In this document: piece after piece, positions 1 through 8,289 of the stretch | Layout: the number at the start of each line of letters is the position of its first letter | Position numbering within the stretch: position 1 is the stretch's first letter | From: CBDCKR01 sp964572045 | GTDB lineage: Bacteria; Gemmatimonadota; Gemmatimonadetes; Longimicrobiales; Gaopeijiaceae | Length of the DNA stretch: 37,033 bases | Reading direction: 5' to 3' | Assembly: GCA_964572045.1 (NCBI GenBank) | Contig: CAZNEI010000028.1 | Location: forward strand, 1 to 37,033 | Notes under the pieces: generated by a model | The model's database searches: none | The model's input: the letters and a program-made list of their open reading frames with translations, nothing else | Told to the model about the DNA's origin: nothing | Made by a program: the position numbers and the translations under genes

Positions 1-115
1 TCCCGTCCGTGTCGGAGCTGCCGACCGCGGGCTCCTCGCTCATGAGCATGCCCGCACCGGTCGCCGTCACTGTCGCAACGACACCCTCGGTTCCTGCCGT
101 AATGGTCCCCGCTAC

Positions 116-142
116 ATTTACAATGAATGTAAATTACGTAAT
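116..142. promoter_or_regulatory. AT-rich patch with two overlapping palindromes
   Basis: Within a GC-rich region, ATTTACA (116-122) and TGTAAAT (128-134) form a perfect 7-bp inverted repeat around a 5-bp loop. It is followed, with overlap, by the perfect 10-bp palindrome ATTACGTAAT (133-142). Dyads like this in an AT-rich intergenic patch are typical of operator sites, but no confident gene starts beside it, so any role is a guess. Confidence 0.3.
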
Positions 143-269
143 ACAAATGAGTTATATGGAGCATTATGATAGCGTCCCCTCATTTAATCCCTATTCTCGG
201 CCGGGAACGCGCTACGGCCTCGAGGACCTCTTCAGACGACTCACGACGGAGGTGGCTCCGCCGCAGACG

Positions 270-408
270 TCAGGGCTCCCGTCCCCGCGTCCCCTCGCGA
301 AACAATGGGGCTCTCTCCGCCCAGCCTCCGGACTCGAAGGCCAGCTTGACCGCGGGCAGCGAGTCGGACGCCCGCACCATCTCGAGAGCGGTTGCGGTGC
401 GGTAAAGC
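270..408 (-). pseudogene. Unidentified coding-like fragment
   Basis: A minus-strand frame of about 45 codons has balanced, protein-like composition, including the run ALEMVRASDSLPAVKLAFES, unlike its surroundings. It is closed upstream by an in-frame stop near 408. Shifting frame there gives a plausible continuation (residues like VVRQMKAL), so it may be the 3' end of a gene broken by a frameshift. I do not recognise the family. Confidence 0.2.
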
Positions 409-1182
409 CTTCATCTGCCGCACGACGTTGTTCTGAGGACCAGGGGACCCGCCCAACGCGGTCTCGCGGGTTGTCTCTGGCCGGGGCGACGCTGCCGAGC
501 CCGAGTTCTCTACGCCGTCTGCGAATGACGAGGCGCTGGATCGACCCACCTGCGGGCTCCGGTGGGCCGGACGTAGGTCAGTTACCCTCGGCGTGTCAGC
601 CGGGCGGGGCGGAGCCGATCTCGGCGCCGACAGGGCCTCGTGGGGATATGGCGTCCTTTGGGCTTTCGTCTTCCGTGACTTCGCGGTTGCCTCGGTTCCC
701 TTACCCATCCCCACATAATTTTGAGGTTCCGCCCGAGTCGGCTGCGGACCGCCTTGCCGTCTGTGGCGATCGTCACGGGCGAGGCGGTCGGAATCCGTCG
801 GTGGCGGTCGCCATCGACAACGCCTTGCCCCGCCACGAGACCAAGGCGTTCGAACCCCCCAGAGAAGACGTCCGGGCTCCCCTGCCGGCTCACCCGCCCC
901 GTCTCCCACGCGTCCCGCTCGAACGCGAGTCCTTCGGCGTCCGAGCGGATCAAACGCGTGGGTCAAAGCCGCGACGAACAGCCGAATCGGGGACGTCGTT
1001 CCCGCCGTGATTCCCGGAGCCGTCGCCATGCATCGGATCCGCGCGGTCCACTCCAAGGCGCCGTGGACTCTCCGGTTCGATCGATCCGACCCGCGAACCG
1101 AGCCCTTCCGCCTGGAACGACCTTACCACCGCCGATTCCGCCTAGTCGGCACCACTTGCGGGCATGGGGCAGGCCCGAGCTC

Positions 1183-1806
1183 TCAGGACGTCCTCCAGCT
1201 TTCGGAGAATGCCAGCGAAGCCGTGCTGAAGGGCTGTCCGTCGTATTTGCAGGGCCACGCCTGGCCCGACGCCTTCCGGCCGTTCAATGTCAACCCGGCC
1301 TCCAGGGCCGGGATCATGATGAGGCTGACGCCGTATTCTCTTTCGGGGAGCTGGGTCGGCTGGTCATGCGCCATCAGGAGAGGGCGGATCAGATCGCTCC
1401 AGGAAAGGACGATTTCGTCCGTATCCGAGCGAACCGTCTGAGTCCATCGGCTCTGTAGATCACCGTGCCGCGAAAACGTGGCATCCAGGACGGCGATGCG
1501 GCTGCTGGCCGTTTCCGGGTTCAACATCCCCTGAACGGTCGCCTGCAGCCATCTCACCATCTCCGGATTGTCGGAGTAGATGCGCCATCGGGCGCCCGTC
1601 AGTTCACTCCTGATGAACAGGGCGTGACCGGCGCCCTTGGGCGAATACGTGACTGTCCAGAGGCTGGCGTCGGTCGTGAATGGAGCACCCGGTGCATCGC
1701 TGAGGCGAATGAACGGGTTTTCTCCATTCAGGATCGGCCTCCCCGGTACGATCGGTGGAAGCGCCGGCCCTGTCCCGCTGGACATGTCGTAGCTTGAAGA
1801 GTTCAT
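1183..1806 (-). CDS. Hypothetical protein, 207 aa
   Basis: I do not recognise this family. The start was placed at 1806 (protein begins MNSSSYDMSSG) because AAGGA lies 9 bases upstream. The same frame stays open to 1968, but that extension is Ala/Pro/Ser-rich and looks non-coding. The product has a Pro-rich N-terminus (about residues 8-25) and then a mixed alpha/beta-looking body with several Trp residues. There is no signal peptide or membrane segment, so it is probably cytoplasmic. The balanced composition, in contrast to overlapping frames, is the main reason to accept it as a gene. The SnoaL-like gene on the same strand lies 405 bp upstream, too far to claim an operon. Confidence 0.6.
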   Translation of the reverse strand: MNSSSYDMSSGTGPALPPIVPGRPILNGENPFIRLSDAPGAPFTTDASLWTVTYSPKGAGHALFIRSELTGARWRIYSDNPEMVRWLQATVQGMLNPETASSRIAVLDATFSRHGDLQSRWTQTVRSDTDEIVLSWSDLIRPLLMAHDQPTQLPEREYGVSLIMIPALEAGLTLNGRKASGQAWPCKYDGQPFSTASLAFSESWRTS

Positions 1807-2211
1807 GAGCTTCATTCCTTTCGGTGAGGGACGCTGCCGAGGAGCGGCGGCATGGAAGCTGGCCGGAGAAGAAGTCGCCCCCCGCGTGCACATTGAGGCG
1901 GCCGCGGCATCGCCGCCCGTCCGAGTCGGCACCTTCGCTGCCGCTTGCGGCGGCGGGTAGGACGGCAAACCCAGGCCAACGGACGGGACCGGTTGAGGCT
2001 CAGGCTCGGCACCTCCGGGAAAGAGGCCAGGGTGGGCCTGGAGCCCGGGCGGCGTACAAGGTGCCCAACAACACCGGCGAGCCGCTTCCCCGCTTCATCG
2101 GCGTGGTCACTGGGGTAGCCTGTCATGGGCCCCGGTTTTTCACCGCCTAGCGCAACCGGCAACTCTCCGTTCGTCGGGGAACAATGTCGGACCAATCTGA
2201 ACCGATCCACT
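1807..2211. other. Gap of 405 bp, nothing assignable
   Basis: This lies between the hypothetical gene and the SnoaL-like gene, both on the minus strand. Its open frames give Arg/Pro-rich products and I found no RNA gene or convincing promoter. It should carry the leader of the downstream hypothetical gene. Confidence 0.4.
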
Positions 2212-2613
2212 TCACGCGTCCAGCGGGCGAAGGAAGATCTGCTCGCGAAGCACTTGCCAGCGCCCATCCTCGAAACGCCACTCGATGTTGCATAAGAGTC
2301 GCATCTCGTCACCGCTCATCCCGCTGTGTTTTCGAGTCAGCACACACACGGCGGTGTCGCCCAGGACATGGAAGTCATGCCAGTCTGCCCACGGATTGAG
2401 GCGTGTCTTGCCTTCTTCCGCCTGTCTGCGGAAGTGGGCAATGAACCCCTCCTTGTCATAGGTGGCTACCGTGCTGTCGGGCATCACCAGCGTTGTATGG
2501 AAATCCTTGTGGTAGATCGTCTCCAATGCACCGACGTCGAAATGGGTCGCGCGATCGATAAGGTGGTCCATCGCCGCGCGGATCGCTTCTTTCGTGTGAG
2601 TGGGTCTTGTCAT
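2212..2613 (-). CDS. SnoaL/NTF2-like domain protein, 133 aa
   Basis: This is a small single-domain protein of the NTF2-like cone fold (SnoaL/DUF4440 type). Family members are either small enzymes (isomerases, cyclases, hydrolases) or binding proteins, so the function is open. Visible hallmarks are the N-terminal helical pair (KEAIRAAMDHLIDRA), the stretch ending in a loading loop (LETIYHKDF), and C-terminal beta strands with a Trp-rich core (WRFEDGRWQVLREQ). Length matches the family's usual 120-150 residues. The start at 2613 (MTRPTHTKEA) was chosen because the domain begins there and the upstream extension is low-complexity; GGGAA upstream is a weak ribosome site. No signal peptide, so likely cytoplasmic. 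Confidence 0.8.
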   Translation of the reverse strand: MTRPTHTKEAIRAAMDHLIDRATHFDVGALETIYHKDFHTTLVMPDSTVATYDKEGFIAHFRRQAEEGKTRLNPWADWHDFHVLGDTAVCVLTRKHSGMSGDEMRLLCNIEWRFEDGRWQVLREQIFLRPLDA

Positions 2614-2922
2614 GGCATCGATTCCCGTGGATGTCGGATGAAGGGACCGACAACTGCGCCGGCCGCCCGGCCACTTCCCGCCGTGAAGATCGATGCCGGA
2701 TCCTTCCGATTCGCGCAAGAGTCGTTGGGTCGGCTCGGGGGGCCCCAACGCCCCCTTGCTCGACCGCTCTATCGATCACTCCCCTCGGCGCCCGGTACGG
2801 CTGGGGCGAGCCGGCCCGGACCGAGGACGGCGGGCCGGCCGCGCAGCAAAAGGGGACCGGAAGAGAGAGCGCCGCCGCCGGGGGTTCTCCGGCCAGCTTG
2901 TGTCCCGGCGGCCCTTACGCGC
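2614..2922. other. Gap of about 310 bp, nothing assignable
   Basis: This separates the SnoaL-like gene from the broken GNAT gene, both on the minus strand. The open frames here are read-through beyond the GNAT's natural stop or Arg-rich shadows. No RNA gene or clear promoter was seen. Confidence 0.35.
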
Positions 2923-3345
2923 TCACAGCCCCTCGAGCTCGGAGATCCGCAGGATCGGCATGAGCGGCTCGCGGCCAGGGATGGGCGGAAGCCGGACTTC
3001 GCGTAGAACACCACGGCCCGTTCGTCGATGGCCTGCACGAAGACGGCGCGGGCGCCGACCAGACCGGCGGCGGCGAGGCAGCGTCCCGCCGCGTCGACCA
3101 GGATGTCGGAGCCGAGGCGGCGGGCCCGGTAGTGCTCATCGACGGCGAGCTGCACGAGCAGGATGACGGGGACCGGGTCCGGCATCCTCGGCCGACCCTC
3201 GACGACATCCGGCGCCTTTCGGTCGAGCTGGCGGCGAGGCTGTAGAACCAGGCCACGCGGTTGCCGTCGCAGGCGACACAGGTGCGGGCGCCGCCTTGGC
3301 CTTTTTCAGCCGTGTCCGAGGCCCGTACCCCCTTGAGAACCGAAA
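2923..3345 (-). pseudogene. GNAT N-acetyltransferase, frameshifted
   Basis: Three consecutive minus-strand frames read as one GNAT acetyltransferase of the type found as toxins in toxin-antitoxin pairs. Frame 1 (about 3345-3220) gives ARTCVACDGNRVAWFYSLAA, beta strands 1-2. After a shift near 3215-3222, frame 2 gives VPVILLVQLAVDEHYRARRL, containing the acetyl-CoA-binding loop RARRLGSD (canonical R/QxxGxG/A), then VFYAKSGFRP. After a second shift near 2976-2986, frame 3 gives PLMPILRISELEGL and a stop at 2923. The N-terminal 25-30 residues are not visible and no DUF1778-type antitoxin precedes it, so it should be inactive. Two sequencing errors would be the alternative explanation. Confidence 0.7.
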
Positions 3346-3419
3346 CCGCGAGTGGGTCATGGTGCGTAATGTTGCATGAGTTTGGTGCGCCTGAACCCGC
3401 GAAAGGGACTGGAAGCACG

Positions 3420-3908
3420 ATGAGAAACCTGAGAATTCGGCATTGGTCGACGCCCGCCACGATCGGGGCCGGCATCTTCGTCGCCGTCACGGGTCTGCTC
3501 ATGTTCTTCGTCGCGGAGCGGCCCTTCAAGTTCGCGCACGAGCTGGTGGGCATCGCGTTCTCCCTCGCCGTCGTGCTCCACGTGTTGAGTCATTGGCGGT
3601 CCTTCAGGCGGTACTTCTCCGAGCGCCTCGCCCTCCGCGTGCTCGCGCTCGTGTGGACGGTGGCCGGCGGGCTGGTCGCGGCCTCCGCCCTTCGCAACAT
3701 CGCTGACCCGGAGGACCTGATCGTCGAGAGGATGGACGGCGTTACCCTCGAACTGCTCGCGCCCGTCGTGGGCATGGAGACCGGTGAACTCCTCGAACGG
3801 CTGGCGGACGACGGCTACGCCGCCGACGAGCTCGGAATGTCCGTCCGCGAGCTGGCTGAGCGGCATGGGGCCGAGTCGGACGACGTGCTGCTGTCGGTGT
3901 TCCGGTAG
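3420..3908 (+). CDS. DUF4405 membrane protein, 162 aa
   Basis: This is a small inner-membrane protein of the DUF4405 type, related in pattern to cytochrome b-like four-helix proteins. Hydrophobic helices are visible at about residues 12-32, 40-57 and 72-93. His40, His54 and His58 lie in and after the second helix and could bind haem, as proposed for this family; that is inference. The C-terminal 65 residues are soluble and acidic and contain a helix-turn-helix-like run (ELGMSVRELAERHG) of unknown role. The start at 3420 has GGAAG just upstream; the longer frame from 3261 runs through the antisense GNAT fragment and is not credible. An IS remnant begins right after its stop. Confidence 0.75.
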   Translation: MRNLRIRHWSTPATIGAGIFVAVTGLLMFFVAERPFKFAHELVGIAFSLAVVLHVLSHWRSFRRYFSERLALRVLALVWTVAGGLVAASALRNIADPEDLIVERMDGVTLELLAPVVGMETGELLERLADDGYAADELGMSVRELAERHGAESDDVLLSVFR

Positions 3909-3924
3909 GAGTCGCTGTCCTCAA

Positions 3925-4119
3925 CGCAGAGTCCAGCAGTACAAACTCCAGATCCCGGTAGTCCACCTGCCACAGCTGCTTCAGGATCCCGCACTGAAGG
4001 ATCACCTCGCGGGGCACCCTCGCCCGGCCTCTCCTCGAGGGGCGCCCGCGGTCGACATCGGTCGCGATCCAGTCTAAGAATTCTAGATGCGCGTCCAGGA
4101 GCGTCGAGATCCGCTCCAA
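3925..4119 (-). mobile_element. Transposase N-terminal fragment (DUF772-like)
   Basis: A minus-strand frame beginning LERISTLLDAHLEFLDWIAT and continuing through VPREVILQCGILKQLWQVDY to LEFVLLDSALR matches the N-terminal helical domain of IS5/ISNCY/IS1182-type transposases (DUF772). This domain precedes the catalytic DDE core. The similarity stops at about 3925, right after the DUF4405 gene, so the catalytic core is missing and the element is dead. A 23-codon plus-strand ORF next to it (4136-4207, MTDTYKITGKNW) resembles the opening of IS5-type transposases, but this is very uncertain. Confidence 0.5.
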
Positions 4120-4414
4120 ATCCGTTACCTTAACAATGACAGATACTTACAAGATTACGGGCAAGAACTGGACTAGTCACGCGCGCTACATGAAGAACCT
4201 GAATTGATAGGGCCTGTTGCCGAGACCCGACATGCGTTTCGCTACGCGGGATCGAGGCCGCTTTTTTCTCGAGGCGACCTTGATTCGCAGGGTTCTTGCC
4301 GACGCCTCCGCTTCGACGCTCCCTCTTCCTCGGCCCCATAGCCCTTGACCGCCCCTGACCGGGCAGGGTGTCACCGGGAAAGGCGGGGCAGCAGTATTGC
4401 CGAGGCGGATGTAC

Positions 4415-4651
4415 CGTCCAGATGCGGTCCTGCTGCACGAGCGTGTTGGCGAGGATGAGGAGCTTCCTCATCACGGCTGTCAGGGCGACCTTGGGCGGTT
4501 TCCCCTTGGCGACGAGGGCCTCGTACTTACGCTTCAGGTCGGGATTGTGCTGGGCGGCGGCCAGCGCGGGCATGTAGAGCAGCCGGCGGACCCGGTGCCT
4601 TCCGCCCTGGATGAAGCTGCGTCCCTTCCAGTGTCCGGACTCCCGGCTGAT
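4415..4651 (-). mobile_element. IS110-family transposase C-terminal fragment
   Basis: The minus-strand frame reads ISRESGHWKGRSFIQGGRHR, then RRLLYMPALAAAQHNPDLK and ALTAVMRKLLILANTLV. This is the distinctive C-terminal (transposase_20) half of IS110/IS1111 enzymes, which ends with the conserved KVALTAVMRKLL helix. The RuvC-like catalytic N-terminus is absent and the frame breaks upstream of ISRESG. No natural stop is visible after the conserved end. It is a decayed remnant and cannot encode an active enzyme. Confidence 0.75.
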
Positions 4652-4765
4652 CGTCGGCGGCCCCGCCCCCGAGTTTCACGGAAGAATGGCACATTTCTGG
4701 CCAGCGTGTCCTCGCTCCGCGCATGTTCTGCGGAGACGGCCTTGGAAGCGGTCGGTCGCCGCTAG

Positions 4766-4860
4766 GAGGATTACCGTACACAATCCATGTTCGGTCACGC
4801 CAGCCTCAGTACCACCAACATCTTCAGCTCTGCAGAGTCAGGCGGCACGCCCCTCGCTAG
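4766..4860 (+). pseudogene. Tyrosine recombinase 3' remnant
   Basis: A plus-strand frame directly after an in-frame stop reads QSMFGHASLSTTNIFSSAES. This is the hallmark of the C-terminal end of tyrosine recombinases (LGHASLSTTxxY), where His is catalytic and the Tyr is the nucleophile. Here the Tyr position is Phe, and everything upstream, including the R-K-HxxR residues, is missing. It lies immediately before the LRR lipoprotein gene. Confidence 0.55.
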
Positions 4861-4907
4861 TATTACGCATCGACGCCAAACGGTGTCTTCAGAAAGGCAA
4901 TACCACG

Positions 4908-7667
4908 ATGTTCGAGCGACCCACTTCGACCGTCCGCCTTTTCCTGCTCGCGCTCGTGGTGGCGTGGGCGGTGTCCTGCGACGACGGGGCGACGGCCCCC
5001 GAGCCCGGGAACCGGCCGCCCGAACTCGTGGACAGCGTTCCGGCCCAGGAGCTCGCACCCGGCGACACGGCGATCGTCGACGCGTCCAGGTACTTCAGCG
5101 ATCCGGACGGAGACCCCCTGGTCTTCACCGCGACCTCATCCAGTGCCGCCGTGGTCACCGCCAGCGCCCGGGCGGCCTCGGTCACGCTCGTGGCCGTGAG
5201 CCCGGGAGACACGGCGGTGTCGATCACGGCCACCGATCCCGGCGGCTTGTCGGCGGAGCAGCGCTTCGGCGTCAGCGTGCGGCCGTCCGACCGCGACCTC
5301 CTCGCGGCGCTCTACGAAGCGACCGGCGGATCCGGGTGGACGAACACCGACAACTGGCTGACCGGCGAGGCTCTCGGGGACTGGTACGGCGTGGACACGG
5401 ACGCGCGTGGACGGGTCGTCAGGCTCGATCTCGCGGACAACAACCTCGTGGGCGCGCTTCCCGCGGAACTCGGCAGCCTCTCGAACCTTGGGACGCTCAG
5501 TCTCGTCGGGAACTTCCTGTTCGGTCCGATCCCCCCGGAGCTCGGCAACCTGTCGACCCTGGACTCGCTCATGCTTGCCGGAGCCGGCCTGTCGGGCGCG
5601 ATCCCGCCCGAGCTCGGCGGCCTCACCGACCTGAGGGTTCTGTGGCTAAGCCACAACGCGCTGACCGGCGCCATTCCGCCGGAGCTCGGCAACCTCGCGA
5701 ACCTGAACCACCTTTGGCTCGACCGTAACGAGTTGACGGGCGCGATCCCTCCCGAGCTCGGAGACCTGTCCAATCTGGAGGTCCTCTCCGTCGCCGAGAC
5801 CGCCTACGAAGAGGCGACGAACGAAGGAACGACCCTCGTTCCGGGCTTGTCGGGCGCGATCCCTGCAGAACTCGGGAATCTGTCCAGCCTGCGGATGCTG
5901 TTCCTGCACCAGAACACGCTGACGGGGCCGATCCCGCCCGAGCTCGGCAACCTATCCAGGCTGGAGGTGGTCTCCCTGGCCGTGAACGACCTGGAGGGCG
6001 CGGTCCCGCCGAGCTTCGGGAGCCTGGCGAGCCTCAGGGAACTCAATCTGACGAAGAACCCGCGGCTGGCGGGCGCCCTGCCCTCCAGCCTGACGGCCCT
6101 CGGCGCGCTGGACGCGCTGCTCGCGACCGGCACCGGTCTGTGCGCGCCCTCCGATCCCGCCTTCGCCGCCTGGCTGGCAGGGGTCGGACGGCGGCGCGTC
6201 CCCACGTGTGGCGAAGAGCGCATCGTCGCCGTGTATCTGACCCAGGCCGTTCAGTCGCCGAAGTTCCCGGTCCCGCTGGTGGCGGGCGAGGGGGCGCTGC
6301 TCCGGGTGTTCATCACGACCCCGGGCGGCTCGGACGAACTCATTCCTTCGGTGCGAGCCAGCTTCTACCTCGACGGCGTGGAGACGCACGTCGCCCAGAT
6401 CCCCGGTCAGCCGGTCCGCATTCCGGCGGAGATCGACGAGGGGGCGCTCTCGAATTCGGCCAACGCCGAGATTCCCGGGGAGGTCGTGCGACCGGGGCTC
6501 GAGATGGTGGTCGAGGTCGATCCGGAGGGCACGCTGGACGACGGCCTCGACATCACCCGCCGCATCCCCGAGCAGGGCCGCATGAAGGTGGACGTGCAGG
6601 CCGTGCCCCCGCTCAACCTCACGGTGGTCCCCTTCCTGTTACAGACGGATCCGGACTCGTCGGTTCTCGAAATCGGAGGCGCGGACGACAGCCTGTTCTG
6701 GCCGACACGCACGCTACTGCCCGTCGGGGACCTCGACGTGACCGTGCATGACCCAGTGGTGGCGTCCCACGACGACATCGACGCGCTGCTGACCGAGATC
6801 CAGGCGATCCGGGTTGTGGAGGGGGGAACCGGCCACTATCTGGGCCTGATGGCCGCCGGCCAGACCGGGGGCGGATACGGGGTGGCCGTGCTGGGAGAGC
6901 CCTACGCCTTCTCCATAATGGACCCTGTTGTCGTGGCCCACGAACTGGGACACACCATGAACCTCCGCCACGCCCCGTGCGGGGGTGCCGGCGGCCCCGA
7001 TCCGGCGTTCCCCGAGGACGACGGATCGATCGGCGCCTGGGGGTACGATGCCCGCGATGGCGGGTGGCTGGTGCCGCCGTCCACGCCGGACCTGATGTCC
7101 TACTGCCGACCCAGTTGGATCGGCGAATACCACTTATCCAGCGCGCTCCACTTCCGCGTCAAGAAGGAGCGCGAAGCGGCGGCCCTCGACCCCCCGGCTG
7201 CGGCGATCCTGCTGTGGGGCGGGGTCGACGCAGACGGCGTCCCGTTCCTGGAGCCGTCGTTCATCCTCGACGCCCGGCCCTCCGCGCCGCGCTCCGGCGA
7301 CGAATACGAGATCGCGGGAAGAGGCGTCGACGGCCACGCACTGTTCTCGGTGAGCTTCGACATCCCCGAGGCGATGGACGGCAACGGAAGCTCGGGCTTT
7401 GCCTTCGCCCTGCCCGCGCAACCCGGCTGGAGCGGCGACCTGGCGAGCATTACGCTCACGGGTCCCGGCGGCTCGGCCACGCTCGACGGCGACAGCAACC
7501 GTCCCGTGACGATCCTGCGCGACCCGGGCACCCGTCAGGTACGCGGCATCCTGCGGGGCGAGCCCGTCCAGGCCCGTGTGTCGGGCGACGCCGCCGGTGC
7601 GGGCGCCTCCGCCCATGAGACGCTGGTCAGCCGGGGGATTCCCGGTTCCGGCACGTGGCGACAGTAG
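4908..7667 (+). CDS. LRR-metzincin lipoprotein, 919 aa
   Basis: This is a surface lipoprotein that probably cleaves proteins outside the cell. Residues 1-24 form a lipoprotein signal with lipobox AVSC (Cys24). Residues 34-124 resemble a cadherin/Ig-like domain (YFSDPDGDPLVF, ATDPGG). A short Trp-rich cap (about 130-165) leads into nine plant-type leucine-rich repeats of about 24 residues (165-412; consensus LxGxIPPELGNLxxL); repeat 6 carries an extra loop. A beta-rich linker follows, then a metzincin zinc site HELGHTMNLRH (His678, Glu679, His682, His688) and Met-turn DLMSYC (Met730), plus a C-terminal beta domain. The protease resembles M66/M43 enzymes but I cannot fix the family. The start at 4908 has AGAAAGG 10 bases upstream and places the signal peptide correctly. 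A decayed inverted copy of its last third lies at 10075-10930. Confidence 0.88.
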   Translation: MFERPTSTVRLFLLALVVAWAVSCDDGATAPEPGNRPPELVDSVPAQELAPGDTAIVDASRYFSDPDGDPLVFTATSSSAAVVTASARAASVTLVAVSPGDTAVSITATDPGGLSAEQRFGVSVRPSDRDLLAALYEATGGSGWTNTDNWLTGEALGDWYGVDTDARGRVVRLDLADNNLVGALPAELGSLSNLGTLSLVGNFLFGPIPPELGNLSTLDSLMLAGAGLSGAIPPELGGLTDLRVLWLSHNALTGAIPPELGNLANLNHLWLDRNELTGAIPPELGDLSNLEVLSVAETAYEEATNEGTTLVPGLSGAIPAELGNLSSLRMLFLHQNTLTGPIPPELGNLSRLEVVSLAVNDLEGAVPPSFGSLASLRELNLTKNPRLAGALPSSLTALGALDALLATGTGLCAPSDPAFAAWLAGVGRRRVPTCGEERIVAVYLTQAVQSPKFPVPLVAGEGALLRVFITTPGGSDELIPSVRASFYLDGVETHVAQIPGQPVRIPAEIDEGALSNSANAEIPGEVVRPGLEMVVEVDPEGTLDDGLDITRRIPEQGRMKVDVQAVPPLNLTVVPFLLQTDPDSSVLEIGGADDSLFWPTRTLLPVGDLDVTVHDPVVASHDDIDALLTEIQAIRVVEGGTGHYLGLMAAGQTGGGYGVAVLGEPYAFSIMDPVVVAHELGHTMNLRHAPCGGAGGPDPAFPEDDGSIGAWGYDARDGGWLVPPSTPDLMSYCRPSWIGEYHLSSALHFRVKKEREAAALDPPAAAILLWGGVDADGVPFLEPSFILDARPSAPRSGDEYEIAGRGVDGHALFSVSFDIPEAMDGNGSSGFAFALPAQPGWSGDLASITLTGPGGSATLDGDSNRPVTILRDPGTRQVRGILRGEPVQARVSGDAAGAGASAHETLVSRGIPGSGTWRQ

Positions 7668-7993
7668 CCGCTTCTCGAAACGGACACGGCGGCCGGAGGC
7701 GCGGATCCGTGCCTACAGCTCGTCGCCGCCACTCCGCGGGGATTGGGAGGCGCCATGGTGTGTCCTGTTCGGCGCGACGGGGTCGCGCGAGTGCGAGTTA
7801 TGGGAATGACCCGGATCGGCCCGCAGGCCCCCTGGATCCCGCAGGGACTGCCGCGTGACGGAGGGCGATGCGTCGACATTCTGGGTAGTGGGCTGATTTG
7901 ATTGTTACAATTCTCACCAAGCAACGATGACGTAGACATGTGGCGTCGGTGCGGTCTATCGCTACCATAGCAAGGACCGGGGGTGTCCCCGCA
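7668..7993. other. Gap of 326 bp, nothing assignable
   Basis: This lies between the stop of the LRR-metzincin gene and the stop of the minus-strand collagen-like fragment. Frames here are shadows with Arg/Pro-rich products. The last ~90 bases are more AT-rich, with no clear hairpin followed by a T-run, so no terminator is called. Confidence 0.35.
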
Positions 7994-8260
7994 TCAATCG
8001 CGCACAACGGCCATGTCACCCACAGGTTCCGGAACCGATCCCCAACGTAGCACGAACAGCGGTAGCTGGCCCCCTACGACCACATGGCTCGGCAACGTCG
8101 TAGTGAATGTGCCATCGGCGGAAACGCTGCCGGTGATGATCAGGCTGTTGAACGTACCGTCAGCGCCTGGAGGTCCTTGGGGGCCGGCAGGGCCGGACGG
8201 ACCCATGGGGCCTTGCGGGACCCACGGGTCCGGTGTCTCCGGTGCAGGAGATGCTCCTTG
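7994..8260 (-). pseudogene. Collagen-like repeat protein, 3' part, frameshifted
   Basis: The minus strand encodes Gly-X-Y triplets (GPMGPSGPAGPQGPPGADG) followed by a 50-residue C-terminal domain ending EPVGDMAVVRD and a stop at 7994. Upstream of about 8216 the triplets continue only in another frame (TGDTGPVGPA), so one extra base has broken the gene. Collagen-like stretches of this form are common in phage tail fibres and in secreted bacterial proteins, where the terminal globular domain trimerises. With no start codon or ribosome site in the correct frame, it is unlikely to be expressed. The neighbouring small ORFs favour a phage origin, but this is inference. Confidence 0.55.
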
Positions 8261-8289
8261 GGGGTGGTGAGCGGGGTTCCATTCTACAC

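Larger units (their letters stand above)
1..1182. other. Window start: no confident gene
   Basis: Open frames exist on both strands, but their products are rich in Arg, Pro, Gly and Ser in the way chance frames of GC-rich DNA are, and none has a convincing ribosome-binding site. A minus-strand frame at about 1-155 reads off the window edge and could be the end of a real gene, but too little is visible to name it. An AT-rich patch (about 110-190) with palindromes and a short minus-strand coding-like fragment (270-408) are listed separately. I read this stretch as decayed accessory DNA. Confidence 0.4.

Noticed and set aside
241..1458. Long overlapping frames on both strands at the left end
   Set aside because: Mutually antisense, Arg/Pro-rich, without start signals or recognisable motifs.
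5400..6130. Tandem near-repeats in DNA suggesting a repeat array or CRISPR
   Set aside because: The 72-bp periodicity is explained by the coding of 24-residue LRRs; copies diverge and there are no spacers.
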